NCBI GenBank assembly: GCA_024404315.1
Contig: JAKSQD010000002.1
Coordinates: 33,977-97,976 of the forward strand
Direction: 5' to 3'
Source: Oscillospiraceae bacterium
GTDB taxonomy: Bacteria; Bacillota; Clostridia; Oscillospirales; Oscillospiraceae
DNA: 64,000 bases
Within the stretch, counting starts at the first letter, position 1. Each line of letters starts with the position of its first letter. Under the pieces are notes generated by a model. It was not told where the DNA came from. It worked only from the letters and a program-made list of their open reading frames with translations, and did no database searches. A program made the translations under genes and the position numbers. This document shows, in pieces, positions 26,041 through 34,699 of this stretch.

Positions 26041-28095
26041 ATGCTCTTTGATGAAGAAACCAGAGACCTTCTCGACATGGTTCGAGAATTTGTTGATAAT
26101 GAGATCATCCCCAACGTGGGCGAGATCGAGAAAAATGACAACGAAGGTTTGGACGAGCTGCTGGATAAGGCAGTGGGCATGGGTCTGAACGCCCTGTGTG
26201 TTCCCGCCGAGTTTGGCGGCCCCGGCCTGACCAACGTGCAGACCTTTGCCATTGCTGAGGAGATTGCCCGGGGTGATATCGGCGTGGGTACCACCGTGCT
26301 GGGCAACTGCCTGGCCTCCTACCCCGTCATCATCGCCGGTACGAAGGAGCAGCAGGAATATTGGTTCCAGACCATGATGGAAAAGCGCTGGGCTGCATTC
26401 GCCCTGACCGAGCCGAACGCCGGTTCCGACGCTGGCGGCGTGCGCACCACTGCCGTGCTGGACGGAGAGGAATGGGTCATCAATGGCACCAAGTGTTTCA
26501 TCTCCAATGGCCCCATCGCTGGTATCTATACCGTTTTGGCCTCCACCCGTCCCTCCGCTGGCGTGCTGGGTCTGACCGCCTTCATGGTGGAGCGGGATCG
26601 TCCCGGTGTCAGCATCGGCAAGGAAGAGGACAAGATGGGTATGCGCCTGAGCTGTACCTCTGAGGTCATCTTCGATAACGTGCGCATTCCCAAGAGCCAC
26701 ATGCTCGGCAAGAAAAACCGCGGCTTCAAGATTATTCTGGAAACCCTGGATCACTCCCGTGGTGCTGTGGGCGCATTCGGCGTGGGCATCGCCCAGCGTG
26801 CCTGTGAAATCGCCACCGTCTACGCCAAGCAGCGCAAGCAGTTCGGTGCACCCGTGGCCAATCTCCAGGCCGTCGAGCAGATGCTGGCGGATATGGAGAT
26901 TCGCGCTCAGACGGGTCGTCAGATGTACCTCCACGCCGCCGAGCTGATGGATGCTGGTCTGCCCTTTACGCTGGAGGCCTCCTGCGCCAAGACCGCAGGC
27001 ACGGACGCTGGTATGGCAAACGTGGTGGATGGCCTCCAGGTCATGGGCGGCTATGGCTACATGAAGGACTATCCCATGGAGAAGATTTTCCGTGACGCAA
27101 AGATTCTCCAGATCTACGAGGGAACCAACCAGGTTCAGCGTGGTGTCATCGCCGGTCAGATGAAGAAAAAGTACACCGACGGCGGCAGCAAGCCCGCCAC
27201 CATCGCCGCTAAAAAGCCCGAAAAAAAGCCCGAGTCCCCCAAGCCCGCCCCCGCTCCCAAGGCAGAGGGGAAAAGGGTCTCCGGCAAGGAGTTGAATATT
27301 CTGGTCTGCGTCAAGCAGGTTCCCGACACCAACCAGATTAAAATTGACCCCATCAAACACACCCTGATCCGTGAGGGCGTGCCCGCCATCGTGAACACCT
27401 TTGATACCTATGCGCTGGAAACCGCTCTGCGCCTGAAGGATCAGGTGGGCGGCAAGGTGACGGTCATTTCCATGGGTCTGCCCGCCGCTAAGGATGCCCT
27501 CCGGGAGTGCCTGGCCGCTGGCGCTGACGAGGCGTATCTGATTACCGACCGTGCCTTTGGTGGCTCCGATACCCTGGCCACCTCTAAAATCATTTCCACC
27601 GCCATTGCCACTCTGGAAAAGAAAAACGACCGGGTCTTTGACGTGATTCTCTGCGGCAAGCAGGCCATTGACGGTGACACCGGTCAGGTCGGTCCCGAGA
27701 TTTCCCAGCACCTGAACCGTGCCCTCATCTCCTACGCTGTGGAGGCTACCCTCCAGGAGAACGGTGCCATCCGCTGCAAGCGGGAGAGCGACGAGGGGTA
27801 TGATTTCTATGAAACCAAAACCCCCTGCGTGCTGACCATGAACAAGACCCCCTATGACCTGCGCTATCCCAACTTCCAGACCCGCCGTGCCGCCAAGACC
27901 GCCGAAATCTTCGTGCTGACTTCCGCAGAAGTGGAAGTGCCCGAGAACGAGCGGGGTCTCAAGGGTTCTCCCACCAAGGTCAAGAAAACGTATACCCCCG
28001 TCCGCACCAAGAATGGCACCAAAATTGAGGGCATGGACGGCGCAGAAGCCGCAAAGAAGCTGGTTGGTCTGATGACGGACGCAAAGCTGCTGTAA
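26041..28095 (+). CDS. Acyl-CoA dehydrogenase fused to electron-transfer flavoprotein beta subunit
   Basis: 684 residues, one uninterrupted frame. Residues 1-375 are a complete short-chain acyl-CoA dehydrogenase (butyryl-CoA dehydrogenase type), with FALTEPNAGSDAGG, CTSEVIFDNVRIP, the VMGGYGYMKDYPMEKIFRDAK block and the catalytic Glu at about 360 in YEGTNQVQR. Residues about 380-416 are a Lys/Pro/Ala linker. From 417 starts a full EtfB (ELNILVCVKQVPDT, then GGKVTVISMG). EtfA follows 13 bases later. In the bifurcating Bcd-EtfAB complex, NADH reduces crotonyl-CoA and ferredoxin together. Fusion should fix the dehydrogenase to EtfB one to one. AAAGGAG precedes the ATG. Bifurcating versus simple electron transfer cannot be settled from sequence alone. 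Confidence 0.93.
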   Translation: MLFDEETRDLLDMVREFVDNEIIPNVGEIEKNDNEGLDELLDKAVGMGLNALCVPAEFGGPGLTNVQTFAIAEEIARGDIGVGTTVLGNCLASYPVIIAGTKEQQEYWFQTMMEKRWAAFALTEPNAGSDAGGVRTTAVLDGEEWVINGTKCFISNGPIAGIYTVLASTRPSAGVLGLTAFMVERDRPGVSIGKEEDKMGMRLSCTSEVIFDNVRIPKSHMLGKKNRGFKIILETLDHSRGAVGAFGVGIAQRACEIATVYAKQRKQFGAPVANLQAVEQMLADMEIRAQTGRQMYLHAAELMDAGLPFTLEASCAKTAGTDAGMANVVDGLQVMGGYGYMKDYPMEKIFRDAKILQIYEGTNQVQRGVIAGQMKKKYTDGGSKPATIAAKKPEKKPESPKPAPAPKAEGKRVSGKELNILVCVKQVPDTNQIKIDPIKHTLIREGVPAIVNTFDTYALETALRLKDQVGGKVTVISMGLPAAKDALRECLAAGADEAYLITDRAFGGSDTLATSKIISTAIATLEKKNDRVFDVILCGKQAIDGDTGQVGPEISQHLNRALISYAVEATLQENGAIRCKRESDEGYDFYETKTPCVLTMNKTPYDLRYPNFQTRRAAKTAEIFVLTSAEVEVPENERGLKGSPTKVKKTYTPVRTKNGTKIEGMDGAEAAKKLVGLMTDAKLL

Positions 28096-28108
28096 GGAGG
28101 GGTTGGAA

Positions 28109-29086
28109 ATGTCGAAAAATGTTTGGGTTTTTATCGAAACCGACGAGGGCAAGGCCAAGCCGGTTGGCTATGAGCTGCTCAACCCGGGTCGCATGATGGC
28201 CGATAAGCTGGGCGAAGAGCTGGTCGCTGTGGTCATGGGTCAGAATGTCCGTGAAGTGGCGCTGACTGCCCTTTCCTATCAGGCCGACCGGGTGATTTTG
28301 GTCGAGGGAGAGGAGTACAACACCTATAACACCGACGTAGCGACCCACGCTATGGTGGAGCTCATCGGCAAGTATGCCCCCTCCATCGTGCTGTATGGTG
28401 CTACCAACAATGGCCGTGACCTCGGCCCCCGTGTGGCCTGCACCCTGAAAACCGGTCTGACCGCTGACTGCACCGGTCTGGATGTGGAGGACGGCCTGCT
28501 CATGTCCACCCGTCCCACCTTTGGCGGCAACCTGATGGCCACCATCGCCTGCCCCGATACCCGCCCCCAGATGTCCACCGTCCGCCCCGGCGTGTTCAAG
28601 CGCCCCGCTCAGGTGGGTCAGGGCACCGACATCGTGGAGGAGTGCATCCACATGAACCCCGCCGAGGTTCGGGTGCAGCTCGTGGAGCGGGTCAAGGAAG
28701 TGGCCGAGGCCGTCAACCTGGAAGAGGCGGAAATCATCGTCTCCGGTGGCAGAGGTCTCAAATCCGCTGAGGGCTTCCGCCTGGTGGAGGAGCTGGCTGC
28801 CGTCATGGGCGGAACCGTGGGCGCTTCCCGTGCCGCCGTGGATGCTGGCTGGATTCCCCACGCCCATCAGGTGGGTCAGACCGGCAAGACCGTTTCCCCC
28901 AAGATTTACGTTGCCGTTGGCATCTCCGGCGCCATCCAGCATTTGGCGGGCATGAGCGCTTCGGATACCATCATTGCCATCAATAAGGACGCTTCCGCTC
29001 CCATCTTCGAGGCGGCTGATTATGGCATCGTGGGTGATTTGTTTGAGGTGGTTCCCGCCCTCATCGCCGAACTGAAAAACAAGTAA
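28109..29086 (+). CDS. etfA: Electron-transfer flavoprotein alpha subunit
   Basis: 325 residues from the ATG at 28109, eight bases after AAGGAGG; a TTG at 28103 is too close to that site. An N-terminal alpha/beta domain and the C-terminal FAD-binding domain with [38 protein letters not shown] and [16 protein letters not shown] are both complete. Pairs with the EtfB part of the upstream fusion. Ends at a hairpin (29146-29170). Confidence 0.95.
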   Translation: MSKNVWVFIETDEGKAKPVGYELLNPGRMMADKLGEELVAVVMGQNVREVALTALSYQADRVILVEGEEYNTYNTDVATHAMVELIGKYAPSIVLYGATNNGRDLGPRVACTLKTGLTADCTGLDVEDGLLMSTRPTFGGNLMATIACPDTRPQMSTVRPGVFKRPAQVGQGTDIVEECIHMNPAEVRVQLVERVKEVAEAVNLEEAEIIVSGGRGLKSAEGFRLVEELAAVMGGTVGASRAAVDAGWIPHAHQVGQTGKTVSPKIYVAVGISGAIQHLAGMSASDTIIAINKDASAPIFEAADYGIVGDLFEVVPALIAELKNK

Positions 29087-29145
29087 AAAAGAGTCGGAAA
29101 TAAAGGTTTCTTGAGAAAAATCATTCGTTTCTTTCCAAAAAATGA

Positions 29146-29171
29146 AGGGGTGTGGTCGTTCACACCCCTTT
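29146..29171. terminator. Bidirectional terminator after etfA
   Basis: GGGGTGTG/CACACCCC stem with a six-base loop. It is followed by TTTC on the plus strand and CATTTTTTG on the minus strand, so it can end both etfA and the small minus-strand gene at 29196. Confidence 0.75.
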
Positions 29172-29195
29172 CGTGCGTCTTTCGGTGAAAACCGC

Positions 29196-29336
29196 TCAGA
29201 AAACCAAATCTTCCTCCCAGTCGCTCAGTTCCTCATAGGCTTCACTGGCCGTATCAGCGGAAAAGAGAAAGTCTCCATAAGAATTGAATACCTCAATGTG
29301 GCCTCGGACATAGCGCAGTTCAATGGATGCGGTCAT
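29196..29336 (-). CDS. Conserved-looking 46-residue protein
   Basis: Minus-strand frame from ATG 29336, preceded by GAGGAGGG at seven bases. It begins MTASIELRYVRGHIEV and ends EDLVF, is acidic, and reads as two or three beta strands plus a helix (SADTASEAYEEL). The pattern (RYVRGHIEV...FSADT) resembles short uncharacterised proteins of gut Clostridia as I recall them, but I cannot name a family. Too short for usual gene finders. Ends just before the bidirectional terminator. Confidence 0.7.
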   Translation of the reverse strand: MTASIELRYVRGHIEVFNSYGDFLFSADTASEAYEELSDWEEDLVF

Positions 29337-29548
29337 GTGAAATCCCTCCTCGGAATGATAGAAATCTGTTTTTGCGAGCCTAAAGCGCTTCTGACTTTAG
29401 TCTGCTCTTCTGTTGAGAAAATGATACCACATTCATTGTCCAATTGACCGGACTTTTTCTGTTTTGACTGCAATCTGTCCGTTTAAAGACGCTGTTTTAT
29501 CTGCTCTGTGGAACACGGTTTTTTAGGTGAAAAAACCACAAAAACCTC
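29337..29548. other. Intergenic stretch, nothing assignable
   Basis: AT-rich spacer between the 46-residue gene and the secG promoter. It probably holds the promoter of the small gene (TATCAT-like on the minus strand) but the -35 is weak. Confidence 0.35.
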
Positions 29549-29577
29549 TTGCAATTCCCCTTGCCCTGTGCTAAAAT
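29549..29577 (+). promoter_or_regulatory. Promoter for secG
   Basis: TTGCAA (29549-29554), 17-base spacer, TAAAAT (29572-29577). Confidence 0.75.
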
Positions 29578-29641
29578 TGCAATTACATCTGAACGTATCG
29601 CTCCCGCTCCGGGACGTTTTTTTGAAAGGAAGATTTCTATT

Positions 29642-29878
29642 ATGTCCGCTATTTCCATCGTTCTCTCCGTTGTCGTGGTGATTGCCGCCCTGTTCCTCAT
29701 CTGCACCGTCCTGCTCCAGTCCGGCAAGAATTCCGGCGTGGCTGGCTCTCTGAGCGGTGGCTCTGATACCTTCCTCTCCAAGAACAAAAACAGCACTTGG
29801 GACGCAAAGCTCGCTCGCATCACCAAGTGGGTTGCTTTTGCCTTTATGTTTGTTGTTCTGGTGCTCTCTCTGGTGTAA
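29642..29878 (+). CDS. secG: Protein-export membrane subunit SecG
   Basis: 78 residues, two membrane helices joined by a short loop. The family signature is clear: TVLLQSGKNSGVAGSLSGGSDTF and then the second helix. SecG assists SecYE and SecA in protein export. AAAGGAAG precedes the ATG. Unusually for a Firmicute it is not followed by rnr and smpB but by its own terminator. Confidence 0.95.
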   Translation: MSAISIVLSVVVVIAALFLICTVLLQSGKNSGVAGSLSGGSDTFLSKNKNSTWDAKLARITKWVAFAFMFVVLVLSLV

Positions 29879-29904
29879 CATCCAGCTTGTTTCCTTGCGT
29901 TGCG

Positions 29905-29937
29905 CTTCCTGACCGTCCGGTCAGGAAGTTTTTTTGT
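29905..29937 (+). terminator. Terminator of secG
   Basis: CTTCCTGACC/GGTCAGGAAG stem followed by TTTTTTT. Confidence 0.93.
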
Positions 29938-30052
29938 TTTTCTGCCCCCTTCCCCCGCTGATTTGCGGATAGGCTCTTATTTTCCGACCTTCTTTTCCTC
30001 CGGGGAAAGCTATACTGATGAAAAGACGATGGACGGAAAGGGGAACGCTCAG

Positions 30053-32326
30053 ATGTTTACAAAAGAAACGCCACGCCGGGCGCAGACGCAGAAAAACAGG
30101 CTCTTTGTGGGAATGCAGGGGGCAGGCAAGTGGAAAAACCTGGGGGGCTGGGTGCTTCGTGCGGGACTGGGAGCGATGCTCACCCGGGGGACGCTGCCGG
30201 GGGGATGCCGCCCCTTTGGGCTGGGCTATGCCGCCGCCAGCGGGACGGGCTGGAATGGCCTGGCCGCCCTGTGCGGGGTGCTGTTCAGCCTGCTTTGGGG
30301 CAAGCCGGGCGGAACGGAATTTCGCTGCGCCGCCGCCGCTGCTCTGCTCTACGCCGTGAATTTTGCCTGCTGGGATTTGCGGGTTTATGAGAGCGAATGG
30401 TTTCTTCCGCTGTGCTGCGTCGTGACCTGCGGTCTGACCGGCCTGATTTATGGCTCGTCCGCCGGATGGAGCCGAGCCTCTCTCCTGGTGTATGGCTGGG
30501 AAGTGATTCTTTCCGGGGTGTCCTGCGTATTTTTTCGGCTGTTGGAGAAAAAACGCCCGGCGGGGATGCTGTGGCTGGGTCTGGGTCTGACCGTCTTTGC
30601 GGGAAGCCTCTCACCCACCGCCGGAGGCGCTGTGGCGGCGTTTCTGACCCTGTTAGCGGCTCGGGGTGGAACCGGTCGGGGCGGCGTGACGGGCGGTCTG
30701 CTGGGGCTTGGAGCCGGTCTGGTGACGGGGGGAGACCCTTCCCTCAGCGGGATTCTCTGCTGCTGTGGAGCGCTGTGTGGGGCGCTGTGTACCGTTTCCC
30801 GGCTGGCCATGGTGACGGCGTTTCCGCTGTGTGGGGTGCTGCTGGGGACGTGGTGCGGCATGGATCAGCCCATTGCCCTCCCCTGCCTGGTGGCGCTGGT
30901 GGTTTCCGCCCTGCCGGAAGGGCTGCTGCGCCGGTTGGAGGACGATTGGGGGTTGAGCGTCCGCCCGGTGCTGCCCGTCTCCCCTGCCTCGGCGGAGGCC
31001 GTCCGCTATCACCTGGAGGAGCAGGCCACCGCTTTTCGCACCCTCTACGAGCACATCCACGACAGCGTGGAGCAAGGAGAGCCGCTGGAACCGGCTTCCG
31101 CCCTGATGGATCGCACCACGGAGCGGCTGTGCAAGGGCTGCGCCCGGCAGGAGCTGTGCTGGAAGCAGGATCGCCTCTCCACCACCAGAGCCATGAATCA
31201 GGCGTTGGCCGCCATGCTGGAACGGGGCAGCGTGGAGCCGGGGGATTTTGGCCCCTTCCGCCGCCAATGCCTCCGCCGGGAGGAGCTGGTGCGCATCAGC
31301 AACGAGGAGCTTTACCGCTTTTGGAACCGCCGCCGCTACCGGGCGAGGATGAAAAACAACCGGCTGGCGGTGTGCAGGCAGTATGACCAGCTCTCGGGTC
31401 TGTTGACCAGTGCGGCGGACAGCCTGGGCGAGCCCATCACCACCAACCATGCCGCCGCTTCCCGGGCGGAATCCGCCGCCGCTCAAATGGGCTGTGCGGC
31501 ACGGTGTATGGTGTGGGTGGACAGCCGGGGACGGCACACCCTGGAGCTGCGGGGAAAAAACCTGGAAAAAATGAACAACGACAAGGGCACCGCCGCCCTC
31601 TCCGAGGCGCTGAATGTGACGATAGAGCCTTGCGATGTGTTCCGCACCCCACGAGGCCAGCGGCTCATCTTCCGGCAGACCCCTCCCCTCTCGGCACGGG
31701 TGGCGGTGGCCTCCCGCCAGAAGGCACAGGGCGAGGCCAACGGTGACAACGGGATTTGGTTCCGGGATGGCTCCGGCATCCTGTGGGCGATTCTCTGCGA
31801 TGGCATGGGCAGCGGAAACGAGGCCGCCAATGACAGCCGCCTGCTGATGACGCTGTTAAAGGATTTTCTGCACGCCGGAATCGAGCCGAACGCCGCCCTC
31901 ACCACCCTGACGGGGGCGATGAGCCTTCGTGGGGAGGTGGATGGGGGCTTTACCACGGTGGATTTGCTGAAAATCGACCTCTTCAACGGCTCCGCCTCCC
32001 TCCACAAGCTGGGCAGCGCCCCCAGCTACCTGCGGAAAAACGGCTCTGTCAGCCGGGTGACGGGGACTTCCCTCCCCGCCGGGCTGGAGACCGACCGGGA
32101 GACCACCCCGGACACGGTTCGTTTTACCCTCTCCAACGGGGATTTGCTGCTGTTGGTGACAGACGGCGTGACCGATGGAACCGGTGACGGCTGGCTGCGC
32201 ACCATGCTGGGGCAGTATCCGGGGGACAGCCCCCGAGAGCTGGCGCAGGCGGTGCTTTCCCACCCCAACGCAGGCCGAGAGGATGACCGCACGGTGGTGG
32301 CGGTCAGAGTGGGAAAGCGGGTATAA
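30053..32326 (+). CDS. spoIIE: Stage II sporulation protein E (SpoIIE) phosphatase
   Basis: 757 residues from ATG 30053 (AAAGGGG upstream); the ATG at 30029 and the open frame further up are less likely. A long N-terminal region of about ten membrane helices (to about residue 300), a central regulatory part with CKGCARQELCW, and a C-terminal PP2C phosphatase with CDGMGSGNEA and LLVTDGVTDG. SpoIIE dephosphorylates SpoIIAA to release sigma-F in the forespore and interacts with the division septum. Its presence argues that the organism or a recent ancestor sporulates. No Spo0A box was recognised upstream. Confidence 0.93.
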   Translation: MFTKETPRRAQTQKNRLFVGMQGAGKWKNLGGWVLRAGLGAMLTRGTLPGGCRPFGLGYAAASGTGWNGLAALCGVLFSLLWGKPGGTEFRCAAAAALLYAVNFACWDLRVYESEWFLPLCCVVTCGLTGLIYGSSAGWSRASLLVYGWEVILSGVSCVFFRLLEKKRPAGMLWLGLGLTVFAGSLSPTAGGAVAAFLTLLAARGGTGRGGVTGGLLGLGAGLVTGGDPSLSGILCCCGALCGALCTVSRLAMVTAFPLCGVLLGTWCGMDQPIALPCLVALVVSALPEGLLRRLEDDWGLSVRPVLPVSPASAEAVRYHLEEQATAFRTLYEHIHDSVEQGEPLEPASALMDRTTERLCKGCARQELCWKQDRLSTTRAMNQALAAMLERGSVEPGDFGPFRRQCLRREELVRISNEELYRFWNRRRYRARMKNNRLAVCRQYDQLSGLLTSAADSLGEPITTNHAAASRAESAAAQMGCAARCMVWVDSRGRHTLELRGKNLEKMNNDKGTAALSEALNVTIEPCDVFRTPRGQRLIFRQTPPLSARVAVASRQKAQGEANGDNGIWFRDGSGILWAILCDGMGSGNEAANDSRLLMTLLKDFLHAGIEPNAALTTLTGAMSLRGEVDGGFTTVDLLKIDLFNGSASLHKLGSAPSYLRKNGSVSRVTGTSLPAGLETDRETTPDTVRFTLSNGDLLLLVTDGVTDGTGDGWLRTMLGQYPGDSPRELAQAVLSHPNAGREDDRTVVAVRVGKRV

Positions 32327-32380
32327 TCTCCCCACATCCGGGCAAAGATAAGGAGGAATTCAACAACGGAGGTAAAGAAC

Positions 32381-32668
32381 GTGGTCAAAGGAATTTCACG
32401 CCGGGTCATTGTGGTGCGCTCACCTGACCCGCGTTTTTTTGAACAGGCCATTTTTCTGCTCAAGGAGGACGCTCTGCATCAGGATGGCGTGTCGGCGGAA
32501 CAGGTGGTCAGCGAGGCAAGGCAGGTTGCCGCCGGATATGTGCAAAAGCGTGCCCAGCGGATGACCGCCGGTAAGCGGCTGGCGGCCTTTTTTCCCTGGT
32601 GGGTGTGGTTTCTGCTGGGGTGCTGCGTCATGGGCATTGCGTGGTGGATTTCCGCTGTTTTGGTCTGA
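32381..32668 (+). CDS. Small membrane protein of unknown function
   Basis: 95 residues starting at GTG 32381, with GGAGGT eight bases upstream. Soluble N-terminal helices (SPDPRFFEQAIFLLKEDAL...VSEARQVAAGYV) followed by a Trp-rich hydrophobic C-terminus with one or two membrane helices (FFPWWVWFLLGCCVMGIAWW). I recognise no named family. It follows spoIIE by 54 bases. The first codons contain a textbook terminator structure, so expression may be attenuated. Confidence 0.72.
   Translation: MVKGISRRVIVVRSPDPRFFEQAIFLLKEDALHQDGVSAEQVVSEARQVAAGYVQKRAQRMTAGKRLAAFFPWWVWFLLGCCVMGIAWWISAVLV
32402..32440 (+). terminator. Terminator-like hairpin inside a coding start
   Basis: CGGGTCA/TGACCCG outer stem, GGTG/CACC inner stem with a CGCT loop, then GCG and seven T. 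It spans codons 8-20 of the gene starting at 32381. Confidence 0.75.
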
Positions 32669-32716
32669 CACGGGGGGATGTGACCCGGTTTCGGCGGTGG
32701 AGAGAGCAAAAAAGAG

Positions 32717-32749
32717 GGTCTGGAACACGGTTTTTCCACGTTCCAGACC
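32717..32749 (-). terminator. Islet-flanking terminator, left copy
   Basis: 33-bp hairpin with stem GGTCTGGAACACGG and a T5 loop. The minus-strand 3' side continues CTCTTTTTTG, ending the TM2 gene. Identical base for base to the hairpin at 33469-33501. Confidence 0.88.
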
Positions 32750-32759
32750 AAAATACCAT

Positions 32760-33128
32760 TTAATAAATCAAAGGACGTCCCCATTTGTCCGTAAAGTGGT
32801 TAAAAAGGATAAGGAAAAAGTCAATCAAAGCACCAATGCCAAACATACCAAAGGTGCAAGTCCAAATAATACCAGTTCCAATCTTTCCAACATAATAACG
32901 GTGAGCGCCCAGCCAGCCGAGAAAGAAGCAAAGCACCAGTGCCACTATTTTGCTCTTAGGTGAGGCAATACCGATGCCGTTGATGGCTGTGTTGCGGTTT
33001 GTATTGGTGTTATTGATTACAACATTCGGCTGTTCCTTTTGCTGTTGAAAATTAGGCGTAGCACAGCCACAGTTAGGACAGATAATGGCACTATCATGGA
33101 TTTCAGATCCACATTTGATGCAAAACAT
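32760..33128 (-). CDS. Zinc-ribbon TM2-domain membrane protein
   Basis: 122 residues. N-terminal zinc ribbon CIKCGSEIHDSAIICPNCGC, an Asn/Gln-rich linker, and a TM2 domain of two helices with the typical LGWLGAHRYYVGKIGTGIIW turn. TM2 proteins are widespread and poorly understood. The gene is much richer in A and T than its neighbours, suggesting recent arrival. Divergent from the XRE regulator and enclosed with it between identical terminators. Confidence 0.88.
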   Translation of the reverse strand: MFCIKCGSEIHDSAIICPNCGCATPNFQQQKEQPNVVINNTNTNRNTAINGIGIASPKSKIVALVLCFFLGWLGAHRYYVGKIGTGIIWTCTFGMFGIGALIDFFLILFNHFTDKWGRPLIY

Positions 33129-33208
33129 AAAATAGGCTCCTTCTCATTGCTGTTTTAGAACTGATAAGTTCTAGTTCCAACAGCATACACTGAAAATACA
33201 GTATTGTC

Positions 33209-33230
33209 AATAGTATCAATCAGTACTATT
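33209..33230. promoter_or_regulatory. Candidate operator of the XRE regulator
   Basis: Perfect inverted repeat AATAGTA-N8-TACTATT, ten bases before the ATG of the XRE gene and in the divergent promoter region of the TM2 gene. The position suits autoregulation. Confidence 0.55.
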
Positions 33231-33240
33231 GGGGGCATTT

Positions 33241-33456
33241 ATGTATTTTCAAAGGATTCGTGATATGAGAGAGGACGCTGATTTAGCTCAAAAGCAAGTT
33301 GCAGCGGTTTTGGGAATCCAGCAGACAGTTTATTCTCGTTATGAGCGAGGATTTCAAACAATTCCAGTGGAACATCTCTTAAAATTAGCAGATTTTTACC
33401 ATGTTTCTACAGATTATCTTCTTGGAAGAACAAATAATCCAAAGATAAACGAATAA
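33241..33456 (+). CDS. XRE-family HTH transcriptional regulator
   Basis: 71 residues, essentially one Cro/C1-type helix-turn-helix: QKQVAAVLGIQQTVYSRYERGFQTIPVEHLLKLADFYHVSTDYLLGRT. AT-rich like the divergent TM2 gene, with GGGGG near the ATG at 33241. Probably a repressor of itself and of the TM2 gene. Could be a remnant of a phage or a toxin-antitoxin locus. Confidence 0.9.
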   Translation: MYFQRIRDMREDADLAQKQVAAVLGIQQTVYSRYERGFQTIPVEHLLKLADFYHVSTDYLLGRTNNPKINE

Positions 33457-33468
33457 ACAAACAAAAAA

Positions 33469-33501
33469 GGTCTGGAACACGGTTTTTCCACGTTCCAGAC
33501 C
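33469..33501. terminator. Islet-flanking terminator, right copy
   Basis: Exact copy of the 33-bp hairpin at 32717-32749. It lies between convergent XRE (+) and the ABC permease (-), preceded by AAAAAA so it has a T-run on the minus strand. Confidence 0.85.
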
Positions 33502-33541
33502 CATTGTTTTTACAAAGCTCCGCACAGCGGCGGGAGGTGAA

Positions 33542-34699
33542 TTACTTCTTGCGCTTGGAAACCAGGTCGAAGGTGACAGCGCCCAGCAGGACAGCGCCCT
33601 TGACGATCTTCTGAGCGTCGGTGCCGAGACCCATCAGAGTCATACCGATGTTCAGAGTGCCCATGATGAAAGCGCCGACCACAGCGCCGATGATGGTGCC
33701 GATGCCGCCAGCGCAGGCAGCGCCGCCGATGTAGCAGGAAGCAATGGCGTCCATCTCGAATGCGTCACCAGCCTTGGGGGTAGCGGAGGCGTTACGGGAG
33801 GAGAGCACCACGCCAGCCAAACCAGCCAGCACGCCCATATTGGTGTAGACCCAGAAGAAGACCTTCTTGGTGTCGATACCGGACAACTGAGCAGCCTTTG
33901 CGTTACCGCCCATGGCATAGACCTGACGGCCAGCGACGGTCATGGTGGTAATGTAGTGGTACAGGCCAACCAGAGCGGCCATGACGATCAGAACGATGGG
34001 CAAACCACGGTTTGCGCCCAGCTTGAGCATGAAGAACCAAACGATGACGATGATAACAGCGTCCTTCACGGCCAGCTGCCACACGGGGTAAGCGGGGAAG
34101 TTGTACTTTTTGCGGGTCGTGATGCCGTTCAGCTCGGAGAGGATCAGCAGAGCGGTGACGACGGCGGCCACGAGGCAGCAGATGAGGTCGATGTTGCCAG
34201 CAATCTTGATGGAGGGCAGGAAGCCGGAGCCAAGGAAGGTGTAGCTCCCGGGCAGGGGACCCTTGGTCTGAGCGGCCAGGACGGTATAGGTCAGGCCACG
34301 ACCCATCAGCATGGTGGCCAGGGTGGTGATGAAGGGGGGGATGCCGACGTAAGCGATGAAGAAGCCGTTAAACAGACCAAAGCCCAGGCCGACCAGCAGG
34401 CCGAAGATCATAGCCACGGGGGAAGGCATACCCATATCGACGATGGCGATACCAGCAGCAGCGCCAGCGACGGCGACGGTGGAACCGACGGAAAGGTCAA
34501 CGTTACCGGTCAAGCAGCACAGCAGCATACCGACGGCCAGGATGACAACGTAAGAGTTCTGCATCACCAGGTTGTTCACGCTGGCGGGGGTCATATTCAT
34601 ACCCTTTGTGATGACGGCGAAGAGCAGATACACGACCACCAAAATGATAATCATGGAATACTGCTTCAGGTCAATATTGATCGTTTTCTTTTCGTTCAT
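33542..34699 (-). CDS. Multiple-sugar ABC transporter permease (MmsB/GguB type)
   Basis: 385 residues, about ten membrane helices, of the ribose/xylose (BPD_transp_2) permease family, with DLSVGSTVAVAGA and GRQVYAMGGNAKAAQLSGI. The start ATG overlaps the ATPase stop (TAATG), so translation is coupled. The closest known systems are chvE-gguAB and xylFGH for monosaccharides such as xylose, arabinose, galactose or glucose. The exact sugar is not determinable. Confidence 0.92.
   Translation of the reverse strand: MNEKKTINIDLKQYSMIIILVVVYLLFAVITKGMNMTPASVNNLVMQNSYVVILAVGMLLCCLTGNVDLSVGSTVAVAGAAAGIAIVDMGMPSPVAMIFGLLVGLGFGLFNGFFIAYVGIPPFITTLATMLMGRGLTYTVLAAQTKGPLPGSYTFLGSGFLPSIKIAGNIDLICCLVAAVVTALLILSELNGITTRKKYNFPAYPVWQLAVKDAVIIVIVWFFMLKLGANRGLPIVLIVMAALVGLYHYITTMTVAGRQVYAMGGNAKAAQLSGIDTKKVFFWVYTNMGVLAGLAGVVLSSRNASATPKAGDAFEMDAIASCYIGGAACAGGIGTIIGAVVGAFIMGTLNIGMTLMGLGTDAQKIVKGAVLLGAVTFDLVSKRKK

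Noticed and set aside
29900-30052. Longer N-terminus for SpoIIE
   Set aside because: The open frame continues upstream but overlaps the secG terminator and has no SD; the ATG at 30053 has AAAGGGG in place.
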